64,000 bases of DNA from Comamonadaceae bacterium (GTDB lineage Bacteria; Pseudomonadota; Gammaproteobacteria; Burkholderiales; Burkholderiaceae_C): positions 1 to 64,000 of the forward strand of contig JAIYCG010000023.1 of the NCBI GenBank assembly GCA_027488115.1, given 5' to 3'. The position numbers and the translations under genes were made by a program. Below are positions 17,971 through 25,432 of this stretch, piece after piece (positions within the stretch are counted from its first letter, which is position 1; each line of letters starts with the position of its first letter). The notes under the pieces were generated by a model. It saw only the letters and a program-made list of their open reading frames with translations. It was not told the DNA's origin and did no database searches.

Positions 17971-19481
17971 GGCGTTTTAACGAGTTTTGCAAAATCACGG
18001 TCCAATTCTTTGGCCGCATTGTCGATGGCATTTTTCTTGGTTTGCACCCATTGATTTTGTTCTTTGAGTGTTTGTTTGGCCAATGCCAACATCCTCTTCA
18101 TTTCGGACTCTTGGGGCCCGCCCACGGTTTGACGACTCTGCACAATGGCAATTGGATTCAATGTTTCTTTAAACTCAAGCTCAGACATTGGCAGTTCAGC
18201 GGCAACCCCGGGGTAGTCCTTGATGGCGTCCTTGTAAATTCGTTTTGCCTCTGCATAGGGAAAATCGAGTGGCTTGATGTTTTTGGCTTTGGCAACGTCC
18301 ACGATATCCGAAGCAAAATGATGGCCCAATCGGAATGGCAGTTTGTATTTGCGCATCAGAACATCCGCCAACTCTTGCGAAGCCGTCCAATCGCTGTTGA
18401 GTTCCTCCAAGGCTCTTTCTGGGCTAACCACAATGCCGTTCAAAATTTTGTCAAAGCCTTGCAAGGCACGTACAGCGCTTCTGACCATCTCTGAATTGCT
18501 CTTGGAGTCTTTGGCATCCACCATGCCTGGTGTAATGTTGTGTGCACGAATGACGGGGCCCATGGCCAAAGTGATGGCCGTTGATGCATCGCGTCGGGTG
18601 TCATTCATGAGGCCAGGGTTGCGCTTTTGCGGCATGGCACTTGAAACATACGTATTCCCGCCACCCTCTTGCAACAAAATCCAAGGCCGCGCTTGCGCAT
18701 ACTGAGTCATGATGTCTTCAATGAAATGACCCACATGCAAAGCTATGCCCGTGATCACCGCGCCCACTTCAACAGGATGCTCAGTCGACGAAATTTGGCC
18801 TGCGTCATAGGCATTGTCTGCAATGGCGGCAAAGCCCAGATACTGCGCCATGCGTTTGCGATTCAAAGGCCAACTGGTTCCGTTCAACACAGTTGTCCCC
18901 ATGGCGGAGCGATCGATGCAGGCATAGGCTTCACGAAGACGCTGAGCATCACGTTCAAACCCTGCAGCGTGTCCCAAGAGATAGTGTCCAAAACTGTTGG
19001 GCTGAGCTGCAACGCCATTGGTGTAATTGGGCACAATGGTTTTGGTATGCTGCTCCGCCAATTTCACCAAGGTCTCTGAAGTTTGATTCAGCTGATCCGC
19101 CAGCGCCAGCAAATCGTCTTTCAAAATGGCCGCACGAAAAGTAGCGTGCATGTCTTGGCTTGATCTGCCCGCGTGGAGCAAGGTCACGTCTTGCCCAGCA
19201 GCCCTAATGAGCAAAGGCTCGAAGGAGATCACGGTAGAGGGCCTTCTGGCATTGGTTTGTGCGCCGTCCTCCAACACCTTCGCAATGCCGGCCGCAATTT
19301 TGGGCACCATGGCCTTGTCCAACAAGCCTTCTTCGCTGTTGATGATGGTGGAGGCTTTGTTCATTTGGCCTAACCAAAAAAACTCATCTCTGACAACTGA
19401 CTTTTGTGCCATCGCAACAGATGAAAACAAGCTAAGCACAACAAGAGCGCTCAATGAGATATTTTTTGTGTTATTTTTCAT
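17967..19481 (-). CDS. Secreted lyase of the argininosuccinate lyase/fumarase superfamily
   Basis: 504-residue protein with a clear signal peptide (LSALVVLSLFSSVAMA, cleavage before QKSVV), so it acts outside the cytoplasm. The superfamily signature is intact: SSAMPQKRNPG with the catalytic serine loop. The AQPNSFGHYLLGH segment aligns with the argininosuccinate lyase AQP block. The His of the usual T-H-x-x-x-A-Q-P is replaced by Asn (TNGVAAQP). Cytosolic argininosuccinate and adenylosuccinate lyases lack signal peptides. An in-frame ATG at 19499 has the better ribosome binding site (AGGA) and only lengthens the signal's N-region. A strong terminator lies just upstream, and two exported genes follow with tight coupling. 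The substrate is unknown; an elimination reaction is expected. Confidence 0.78.
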   Translation of the reverse strand: MKNNTKNISLSALVVLSLFSSVAMAQKSVVRDEFFWLGQMNKASTIINSEEGLLDKAMVPKIAAGIAKVLEDGAQTNARRPSTVISFEPLLIRAAGQDVTLLHAGRSSQDMHATFRAAILKDDLLALADQLNQTSETLVKLAEQHTKTIVPNYTNGVAAQPNSFGHYLLGHAAGFERDAQRLREAYACIDRSAMGTTVLNGTSWPLNRKRMAQYLGFAAIADNAYDAGQISSTEHPVEVGAVITGIALHVGHFIEDIMTQYAQARPWILLQEGGGNTYVSSAMPQKRNPGLMNDTRRDASTAITLAMGPVIRAHNITPGMVDAKDSKSNSEMVRSAVRALQGFDKILNGIVVSPERALEELNSDWTASQELADVLMRKYKLPFRLGHHFASDIVDVAKAKNIKPLDFPYAEAKRIYKDAIKDYPGVAAELPMSELEFKETLNPIAIVQSRQTVGGPQESEMKRMLALAKQTLKEQNQWVQTKKNAIDNAAKELDRDFAKLVKTP

Positions 19482-19507
19482 GGCACGGAGTTCCAACATA
19501 AAGTCCT

Positions 19508-19540
19508 AAAAAAGCCCGCCACTTAAGGGTGGCGGGCTTT
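19508..19540 (-). terminator. Intrinsic terminator of the Bug receptor gene
   Basis: On the minus strand GCCCGCCAC pairs with GTGGCGGGC (19514-19522 with 19529-19537) around a 6-base loop, then TTTTTT. It lies 26 bases after the Bug gene stop but only a few bases before the lyase start, so lyase transcripts entering from upstream must read through it. Confidence 0.9.
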
Positions 19541-19566
19541 GAGCCTAAAGCATTGAAAGCGGAAGA

Positions 19567-20562
19567 TCAACCCGGTTTGATCTGAGCTCTTTCAACCACC
19601 ATTTTCCAACGCGCCTGTTCTTTGGCAATGAACGCTGCATATTCAGCAGGCGATCCACCACCCGGAATGGCACTTTCTGTTTCATTGCGTTTAATGACCT
19701 CTGGCGCCTTCATGGTTTTGGCGCATTCTTGCTGCAATTTGTTGATGATTTCAACAGGTGTGCCGTTTCGAACCGTAATGCCGTACCACTGAACGGTTTC
19801 AAAGTCTTTGTAACCCAACTCTGCCACTGTGGGTACATCAGGCAACACGGGAATACGTTGCGTGGTACCTACGGCAATGCAACGCAAGGCGCCGCTCTTA
19901 ATGTGAGGCAGCAATGCAGGTGTGCCCGCCGACATGAATTCAATGCGACCGGCCAACACATCGTTCAGCGCAGGGCCAGTGCCGCGATAAGGAATGTGCG
20001 TGATGAACATGCCTGTTGCCACTTTCAAAGCCTCAACTGCCAAGTGGCCCGCGCTGGCGTTGCCAGCTGAAGCGTAATTGAATTGTCCAGGTTTAGATTT
20101 GACATAAGCCACAAATGATTTGAAATCTTTGGCAGGCACGTCTTTGTGGATGACAAACAAACTGGGCACTCGCGACAGCAAGGTCACTGAAGTAAAGTCT
20201 TTGTTGACGTCATACCCACTGTCTGGATAAATCAGTGGATTGACAGCCATCAGGCCAATGTGGCTCATGACAATGGTGTAGCCATCTGCAGGCGCACGCA
20301 GTGCTTCTTGCATGGCAGGCACACCGCCACCGCCGCCTTTGTTGTCAATGACAAATGGCACACCCAATTGTTTGGTGAGTTCTGCGCCAATGGAGCGCGC
20401 CACGATGCTAGAAGTTCCGCCAGGCGCAAAGGGCACGATCCATCTGACGGGCTTGTCGGGCCAGCTGCTGGTCTGGCCAAGTGCTGGCAAGCCAGCGGCA
20501 GTCAAGCCTGCGGCACCCATCCATTTGAGGTGATCGCGACGGCTCATATCTTCAAATTGCAT
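19567..20562 (-). CDS. Bug-family (TctC-like) periplasmic solute receptor
   Basis: 331-residue tripartite tricarboxylate transporter receptor. Family blocks: WPDKPVRWIVPFAPGG after the signal, VIDNKGGGGGVPAM, FNYASAGNASAGHLAVE, HIPYRGTGPALNDVLAG, and VLPDVPTVAELGYKDFE. The signal region contains SRRDHLK, a twin-arginine motif, followed by a hydrophobic stretch (GAAGLTAAGLPALG), so Tat export is plausible. The ATG at 20562 is set by a well-spaced GGAG; the longer frame would begin with TTG. No TctA/TctB membrane genes are nearby, as is usual for the expanded Bug set of Burkholderiales. A terminator follows, so it is probably its own transcript. The ligand is unknown, probably a carboxylate. 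Confidence 0.92.
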   Translation of the reverse strand: MQFEDMSRRDHLKWMGAAGLTAAGLPALGQTSSWPDKPVRWIVPFAPGGTSSIVARSIGAELTKQLGVPFVIDNKGGGGGVPAMQEALRAPADGYTIVMSHIGLMAVNPLIYPDSGYDVNKDFTSVTLLSRVPSLFVIHKDVPAKDFKSFVAYVKSKPGQFNYASAGNASAGHLAVEALKVATGMFITHIPYRGTGPALNDVLAGRIEFMSAGTPALLPHIKSGALRCIAVGTTQRIPVLPDVPTVAELGYKDFETVQWYGITVRNGTPVEIINKLQQECAKTMKAPEVIKRNETESAIPGGGSPAEYAAFIAKEQARWKMVVERAQIKPG

Positions 20563-20649
20563 TTTTGCTCCAATCAAATTTTTCTAGGATGAAATATGCC
20601 ACAAATGAAACCTGCAATTTTTGAAAAGGATTTGATGGCTGAAAGTAAA

Positions 20650-20679
20650 AACCCCCGCTGTGTTGCCACAGCGGGGGTT
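20650..20679 (-). terminator. Intrinsic terminator of the second porin gene
   Basis: CCCCCGCTGTG (20652-20662) and CACAGCGGGGG (20667-20677) form a perfect 11-bp stem with a TTGC loop, 38 bases past the porin stop. The minus-strand tail is TTTTTAC, adequate for a rho-independent terminator. Confidence 0.88.
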
Positions 20680-20717
20680 CTATTTTTCTAAATCAACTGA
20701 CTTGCGTCAGCGTCAAA

Positions 20718-21749
20718 TTAGAAAGAGTGCTTAACGCCGAACTCGTAACCTGTAGAAGAAGCGTTAACTGCAGTAGAAGAACCGTTCAGAGAAACGTTAG
20801 CGCCACCGGAGTTAGAAACGCGACCATAAGTAGCGTACAAGTCTGTGCGCTTGCTCATTGGGTTCACGAAACCAACAGCCGTAAGCGAAGACTTTTTACC
20901 AGCTTGCTCTGTTTGTGACTGAGAAATGCGGAATGTACCGCCAGCCATTGGCACGAGAGCACCGATTACACTGCCTTTGATGTTAGCAGCTGCAGTGATT
21001 TTGGTCGTGTTGGACTGAGCCATCAACTTAGCAACGCCGAGGTCATAGGAACCAGCGATGTTGGATGTGTCGTTGGACACGCCAGCGGCTGTTGTTGTTT
21101 TGCTACCAGCATAAGCCAAAGCCAATGCGCCTTGGTCAAAAGTGATGCGGTAAGCATTGCCGTTACCGATTTTGGCTGCTGTTGAAGCGTTTTCGCCCAT
21201 GTAAGTCTGAACCCACAATTTCAAGCCGCTCATGGAAGGTGACAAGTAACCAATGCTGTTGGAAGCGCGAACGCCAGTCAAGCCACCTTTGCCGAAAGCG
21301 ATGTTGGTGCCAACACCGTTTGTACCAAACGGATCAAACGCTGTTTCAGACCAGAACTGGGGCGTGTAGTCACGACCCAAACGCACTTCACCCATTGAAC
21401 CTTCCAGGCTCACTGTTGAACGGCGGTTGAATGTCAAACCTTGTGTGCCAACGTTGGCAGCAGTTTGAGCTTGGTTCAAAGCGCTAGAAGCAGAACCTGT
21501 ACCGTCGTCGTTGTTCACGCCAGCTTCCAACCAGAAGGAGGCTTTCATGCCGCCGCCGAGGTCTTCAACACCGCGGAAACCCAAACGGCTAGAGTTGTAG
21601 CCAGAGTTACGCAACTGAGTTTTGTCAGAGATAGAGCCATTGCCAACAGCGTATGCAGCGTCAACAACGCCGAACAATGTGACAGAAGATTGGGCCATCA
21701 CGGCGCCAGAAGCGGCCAAAACAGCCAAAGCGACTAGGGATTTTTTCAT
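20718..21749 (-). CDS. Outer-membrane trimeric porin (Burkholderiales type), second copy
   Basis: 343-residue porin. Signal peptide MKKSLVALAVLAASGAVMA, then SSVTLFGVVDAAYAV. It shares SRLGFRGVEDLGGGMKASFWLEAG, GLTFNRRSTVSL and EVRLGRDYTPQFW with the other porin, and ends in YEFGVKHSF with the terminal Phe needed for barrel assembly. The start is the ATG at 21749, preceded by GGAGAA; the frame extends to 22076 but that part has no signal or similarity. Heavy use of favoured codons and a strong terminator suggest a major porin. It is divergent from coq7 with a 196-base spacer. Confidence 0.95.
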   Translation of the reverse strand: MKKSLVALAVLAASGAVMAQSSVTLFGVVDAAYAVGNGSISDKTQLRNSGYNSSRLGFRGVEDLGGGMKASFWLEAGVNNDDGTGSASSALNQAQTAANVGTQGLTFNRRSTVSLEGSMGEVRLGRDYTPQFWSETAFDPFGTNGVGTNIAFGKGGLTGVRASNSIGYLSPSMSGLKLWVQTYMGENASTAAKIGNGNAYRITFDQGALALAYAGSKTTTAAGVSNDTSNIAGSYDLGVAKLMAQSNTTKITAAANIKGSVIGALVPMAGGTFRISQSQTEQAGKKSSLTAVGFVNPMSKRTDLYATYGRVSNSGGANVSLNGSSTAVNASSTGYEFGVKHSF

Positions 21750-21909
21750 TTGAGAAGTTCTCCAAGGTTTAACAAGGGCCCCAGTTCTAGTGTCTGCAGA
21801 AGCGCAAACCACTGAAACCCTGAGCCAACCTCCGTTAGGGAAGTTATGGCTATTGCACCAGAGGTCAGACCAGTCTGCAAAGAAAATCCTGAGAAAGCAG
21901 GGGTTTATG

Positions 21910-21938
21910 TTGCTTGGGTACAACAAGCGGGCTAAACT
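21910..21938 (+). promoter_or_regulatory. Candidate coq7 promoter (leaderless configuration)
   Basis: TTGCTT (21910-21915), a 17-base spacer and TAAACT (21933-21938). The usual start point, about 7 bases downstream, would be within one or two bases of the ATG at 21946. The gene has no Shine-Dalgarno (ACTTCTTCCT precedes the ATG). Confidence 0.45.
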
Positions 21939-21945
21939 TCTTCCT

Positions 21946-22623
21946 ATGAATGCCGATGCTTTGATCCTGGCCGCCGACAGCGCCCTTCGCACCCTTTTTG
22001 CCACACCCCGCGCAGCAAGGGCAACGCCCAAGCCATTTGTGGCCATTGCCACTGGCGATGCCAGCACGGGGCCCACACTGGAAGTGCCTGCGGCATTGCC
22101 GGAACTCAGCGAAGCCGATCAGTCTTTGGCAGCCGCTCTGATGCGCGTCAATCATGTGGGAGAGGTATGCGCCCAGGCCTTGTACACAGGCCAGGCCTTG
22201 GCCTCCAAAGACCCGGTACTCAAGCGCAAGCTAGAAGCAGCCTGCCGCGAAGAAACCGATCATTTGGCATGGACTTCAGAACGACTCGAGCAGTTGAACG
22301 GCCGCCCCTCCTTGCTCAACCCCCTTTGGTATGCAGGTGCCTTTGCCATTGGCTATGGTGCCGGCAAACTAGGCGGAGACAGAGTCAGCTTGGGGTTTGT
22401 GGTCGAAACAGAAAACCAAGTCGAAGCGCACCTTGCAGAACACATGTCCAAGCTGCCTGCCAATGACTTGGCCTCTAAAGCCATCGTGGCTCAAATGAAG
22501 GCCGACGAAGCAGCTCATGCACGCATGGCCCAGAAGTCAGGGGCTGTTGAATTGCCCGAACCGGTTAAACGCATGATGGGCGCTGCGGCCAAAGTGATGA
22601 CCACTGTGGCGCATCGCATTTAA
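21946..22623 (+). CDS. coq7: 2-polyprenyl-3-methyl-6-methoxy-1,4-benzoquinone monooxygenase
   Basis: 225-residue di-iron enzyme that adds the last ring hydroxyl in ubiquinone synthesis; many betaproteobacteria use Coq7 here instead of UbiF. The iron ligands are visible: Glu in [19 protein letters not shown] in [11 protein letters not shown], Glu in [13 protein letters not shown] (ExxxExH pattern), and the C-terminal E-A-A-H in [10 protein letters not shown] use the ATG at 21946, the natural N-terminus. A frame opening at 21790 adds 52 residues with no similarity that overlap the porin promoter region. A promoter whose -10 is 7 bases before this ATG supports the choice. Confidence 0.93.
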   Translation: MNADALILAADSALRTLFATPRAARATPKPFVAIATGDASTGPTLEVPAALPELSEADQSLAAALMRVNHVGEVCAQALYTGQALASKDPVLKRKLEAACREETDHLAWTSERLEQLNGRPSLLNPLWYAGAFAIGYGAGKLGGDRVSLGFVVETENQVEAHLAEHMSKLPANDLASKAIVAQMKADEAAHARMAQKSGAVELPEPVKRMMGAAAKVMTTVAHRI

Positions 22624-22675
22624 ACCACTTTATTCACGTCTCGCCCCCTTAAGCAATTTAAGTAACTTAAGTAAC

Positions 22676-23125
22676 TTAGGCCTCCAGCATTTCAAAGCTG
22701 GTGGTAATTTCGGCTGTCTTGGCCAACATGATGCTGGCCGAACAGTATTTTTCATGGCTCATGGCCACCGCGCGCTCAATGGCGGCGGCTGGGATGCCCT
22801 TGCCCTTGACAGTGAAGTGCATGTGAATTTTGGTGAACACCTTGGGGTCGGAATCAGCACGCTCGGAGGTGAGCTTCACAGAGCAGCCCTGCACATCATG
22901 GCGGCCGCGTTTCAAAATCAACACCACATCGTAGGCAGTGCACCCCCCCGTCCCTGCCAACACAGTTTCCATAGGGCGCGGAGCCAAGTTTTGGCCACCG
23001 TTTTCAGGTTTGGCGACGTCGGGCGCGCCATCCATCATCAACACATGACCGCTGCCCGTTTCGGCCACAAAACCCATGCCTGAGCGCGCGCCTGAAGCGC
23101 CGGTCCAGCTAACTGTGCATTCCAT
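22676..23125 (-). CDS. OsmC/Ohr-family thiol-peroxidase-like protein
   Basis: 149-residue member of the OsmC family, which reduces organic hydroperoxides or acts on related thiol chemistry. The first reactive cysteine is in the MetVal-poor helix GGCTAYDVVLILKRGR and the second in KYCSASIMLAKTAEI, which is the YhfA-like spacing. An arginine-rich segment RPMETVLAGTGG precedes the first cysteine. The ATG at 23125 gives the standard N-terminus; the open frame extends to 23170. It is convergent with coq7 and divergent from ilvA, so probably monocistronic. It belongs to the OsmC-like branch rather than Ohr; the physiological peroxide is unknown. Confidence 0.88.
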   Translation of the reverse strand: MECTVSWTGASGARSGMGFVAETGSGHVLMMDGAPDVAKPENGGQNLAPRPMETVLAGTGGCTAYDVVLILKRGRHDVQGCSVKLTSERADSDPKVFTKIHMHFTVKGKGIPAAAIERAVAMSHEKYCSASIMLAKTAEITTSFEMLEA

Positions 23126-23193
23126 TTTGGTGAATTCTTTCTTCAAATATTTAACATTAACTTGACGCACATCGTAAAGCTTTTGAAAAGGTG

Positions 23194-23221
23194 TTGCACC
23201 GCAGCATTTTTTATGTAAAAT
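23194..23221 (+). promoter_or_regulatory. Promoter of the ilvA leader transcript
   Basis: TTGCAC (23194-23199), a 16-base spacer and TAAAAT (23216-23221). This predicts a start near 23228, about 120 bases before ilvA. The transcript would run through a 33-codon frame and a strong terminator hairpin. Confidence 0.5.
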
Positions 23222-23248
23222 TTCGAACAGTCGTGCTTTTTTATCACA

Positions 23249-23350
23249 ATGAGTGCGAACCCTTTGTCTCCTCCACCCTCTGAAAAGGTGGATTTGCCCC
23301 GAGTTGAAAAACTCGGGGCATTTTTTTCGCCCGCTATCATTCGGGTATGA
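23249..23350 (+). CDS. Possible 33-codon leader peptide overlapping ilvA
   Basis: A short frame opens at ATG 23249 and ends with TGA overlapping the ilvA start codon as ATGA (23347-23350). It encodes a Pro/Ser-rich N-terminus (MSANPLSPPPSEK) and spans two hairpins: TCCACC/GGTGGA (23272-23292) and the terminator at 23295-23327. Its own ATG has no Shine-Dalgarno. It lacks the Ile/Val/Leu runs of classical ilv attenuator peptides. The exact ATGA junction and the absence of a ribosome binding site for ilvA make translational coupling plausible, but it is unproven that the peptide is made. Confidence 0.3.
   Translation: MSANPLSPPPSEKVDLPRVEKLGAFFSPAIIRV
23295..23327 (+). terminator. Strong terminator hairpin just upstream of ilvA
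   Basis: TGCCCCGAGTT (23295-23305) pairs perfectly with AACTCGGGGCA (23310-23320) across a GAAA loop, followed by seven T residues. It ends 20 bases before the ilvA ATG and follows a good promoter with no standard gene between. It is therefore either an attenuator or the end of a small RNA of about 100 bases. Confidence 0.8.
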
Positions 23351-24900
23351 CTGCGAAAAACCTCAAACCCTCCGACTACCTGAAAAAAATTCTGAACGCA
23401 CGCGTCTATGACGTTGCCACGGAATCGGCTTTGGAGCCTGCCCAAAACTTGAGCAAACGACTGCACAACACCGTGTTGCTCAAGCGCGAAGACCAACAGG
23501 CCGTGCACAGCTTCAAACTGCGCGGTGCTTACAACAAAATGGCGCACCTCACGCCTGCACAACTCAAGAAGGGCGTCATTTGCGCTTCTGCAGGCAACCA
23601 CGCGCAAGGTGTGGCCTTAGGCGCCAGCAAGCTGAGCTGCCGCGCCGTCATTGTGATGCCCACCACCACACCCCAAGTCAAAATTGAAGCTGTCAAAGCC
23701 TTGGGCGGTGAGGTGGTCTTGGTGGGAGACAGTTACTCAGACGCCTTCAAGCACGCCACGATGCTTGAGAAGAAAATGGGCTTGACCTTCGTGCATCCCT
23801 TTGACGACCCAGAAGTCATCGCTGGACAAGGCACCATTGCCATGGAAATGTTGCGGCAACACCAAGGCCGTTTAGATGCAGTGTTTGTGGCCATTGGCGG
23901 TGGCGGCCTTATTTCTGGCGTGGCCAATTACATCAAAGCGGTGCGCCCCGACATCAAAGTCATCGGTGTGCAGATGAACGACTCTGACGCCATGATTCAA
24001 TCCGTGAGTGCCAAAAAACGCGTCACTTTGAACGATGTGGGTTTGTTTTCAGACGGCACGGCAGTTAAGTTGGTGGGCGAAGAAACTTTCCGAGTGACGC
24101 GCGGCTTGGTAGATGACTACATGACCGTCGACACCGATGCCGTGTGTGCAGCCATCAAAGATGTGTTTGTAGACACGCGCTCCATTGTGGAACCCGCGGG
24201 TGCATTGGCAGTGGCTGCCATCAAGCAATATGTGGCCAAACACAAAACCAAAGGCGAAACCTATGCTGCCATTTTGTGTGGTGCCAACATGAACTTTGAC
24301 CGCCTGCGCTTCGTGGCAGAGCGCGCTGAGGTCGGTGAAGAACGCGAAGCCATTTTTGCCGTCACCATTCCGGAAGAGCGTGGCAGCTTCAAACGTTTTT
24401 GTGAGTTGATTGGCGACTTGCCAGGCGGCCCCCGCAACGTCACAGAATTTAACTACCGCATCAGCGATGCAGCCAAGGCGCATGTGTTTGTCGGCCTCAC
24501 CACGCAAGGGGCTGGTGAGAGCACCAAGATTTCCAACAACTTCAAAAAGCACGGTTTTGAAAACTTGGATTTAACCCACGACGATTTGGCCAAAGAGCAC
24601 ATCCGGCACATGGTGGGTGGTCACACCACTTTGGCACAAAATGAGCGCCTGATGCGATTTGTCTTTCCAGAGCGCCCAGGTGCTTTGCTGAAATTTTTGA
24701 ACCTCATGCGCCCCGGTTGGAACATCAGCCTGTTTCATTACCGAAACCAAGGGGCCGATTACGGCCGCATTTTGGTCGGCCTGCAAGTGCCAGAGAAAGA
24801 CGACAAGGCTTTCAATAAATTCTTGAGCACCCTAGGCTACCCTTGGGTTGAAGAAACAATGAATCCGGTTTACCGAATGTTCTTGCAGCAGTCTGCTTAA
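23347..24900 (+). CDS. ilvA: Threonine ammonia-lyase, biosynthetic
   Basis: 517-residue PLP enzyme that deaminates threonine to 2-oxobutanoate, the first committed step to isoleucine. The catalytic domain (about 1-330) holds the PLP lysine in HSFKLRGAYNKM, the phosphate loop SAGNHAQG, and AIGGGGLISGVA. Residues about 340-515 are two ACT-like regulatory modules (FAVTIPEERGSFKRFC and MRFVFPERPGALLKFL), which marks the allosteric biosynthetic form rather than a short catabolic one. There is no Shine-Dalgarno. The start overlaps a 33-codon frame, with a terminator hairpin 20 bases upstream, and a TATCAT box lies 6 bases before the ATG. Regulation by attenuation or a leaderless start is possible. 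Confidence 0.96.
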   Translation: MTAKNLKPSDYLKKILNARVYDVATESALEPAQNLSKRLHNTVLLKREDQQAVHSFKLRGAYNKMAHLTPAQLKKGVICASAGNHAQGVALGASKLSCRAVIVMPTTTPQVKIEAVKALGGEVVLVGDSYSDAFKHATMLEKKMGLTFVHPFDDPEVIAGQGTIAMEMLRQHQGRLDAVFVAIGGGGLISGVANYIKAVRPDIKVIGVQMNDSDAMIQSVSAKKRVTLNDVGLFSDGTAVKLVGEETFRVTRGLVDDYMTVDTDAVCAAIKDVFVDTRSIVEPAGALAVAAIKQYVAKHKTKGETYAAILCGANMNFDRLRFVAERAEVGEEREAIFAVTIPEERGSFKRFCELIGDLPGGPRNVTEFNYRISDAAKAHVFVGLTTQGAGESTKISNNFKKHGFENLDLTHDDLAKEHIRHMVGGHTTLAQNERLMRFVFPERPGALLKFLNLMRPGWNISLFHYRNQGADYGRILVGLQVPEKDDKAFNKFLSTLGYPWVEETMNPVYRMFLQQSA

Positions 24901-24934
24901 ATTCAGCAAAAAACAGCTTCAAACCCCGCGTGGC

Positions 24935-25420
24935 TTAGTTTTCCGGCTTAGGCAGTTCCAAAGTGACCGTGGGGGTGTCTTGCTGACTAGGCGCCAAGCG
25001 AGCCAGCCTGTGCCCCACAGAATGCAACACCCAACCCGGCGCCACAGTTTGTCCAGGCAAAAAGGCCTTGGGCGGCTGGCCATCAACCGCCAACAAAGCA
25101 CTGCCACGACCAGAAGCACCTGCCACCACCCCCAACAAGGTCCACTGGTGGTCGGATGAGGCCGCCATGTTGGCGCCAGACTGACCTTCCATGGCTTTGG
25201 GGGCGCCTAAAGCGGTAGCAACATGGTTGCTTTGAATGGCGTTTTGACCCGTTTGGGGTACAACAGCCTGAATGGCGTTGGGCACTGCTGAAGGGGCCAC
25301 AGCAATGCTTTGAATTTGAAAAAACCAAGAGAAGACTGAATAGGCGGCCACAGCACTTAGCGCTAAGGCGCACAACGCGGGCCAAAATGATTTGGAATTG
25401 CTTTGAATGACTTGCAACAT
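24935..25420 (-). CDS. gspC: Type II secretion system protein GspC (short, no PDZ domain)
   Basis: 161-residue inner-membrane protein. A cytoplasmic N-terminus is followed by one membrane segment (about 14-32, PALCALALSAVAAYSVFSWF), a linker, and a homology region (about 85-150: HQWTLLGVVAGASGRGSALLAVDGQPPKAFLPGQ) that in other systems contacts the secretin GspD. Canonical GspC is near 270-300 residues and carries a PDZ or coiled-coil end, which is absent here. It is transcribed away from gspG, with only 12 bases between its ATG and the ATG of the small frame preceding gspG. The ATG at 25420 lacks a Shine-Dalgarno but has CATAAT 6 bases upstream. The frame extends to 25525 without support. 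Confidence 0.8.
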   Translation of the reverse strand: MLQVIQSNSKSFWPALCALALSAVAAYSVFSWFFQIQSIAVAPSAVPNAIQAVVPQTGQNAIQSNHVATALGAPKAMEGQSGANMAASSDHQWTLLGVVAGASGRGSALLAVDGQPPKAFLPGQTVAPGWVLHSVGHRLARLAPSQQDTPTVTLELPKPEN

Positions 25421-25432
25421 GAGGAGATTATG

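Noticed and set aside
22624-22675. Small direct repeats TTAAGTAAC between coq7 and the OsmC gene
   Set aside because: Two copies of 9 bases in an AT-rich gap; too short for a repeat element and no role is suggested.
23143-23607. 154-codon minus-strand frame over the ilvA leader
   Set aside because: It covers the ilvA 5' end in antisense and would run through the terminator stem; no homology.
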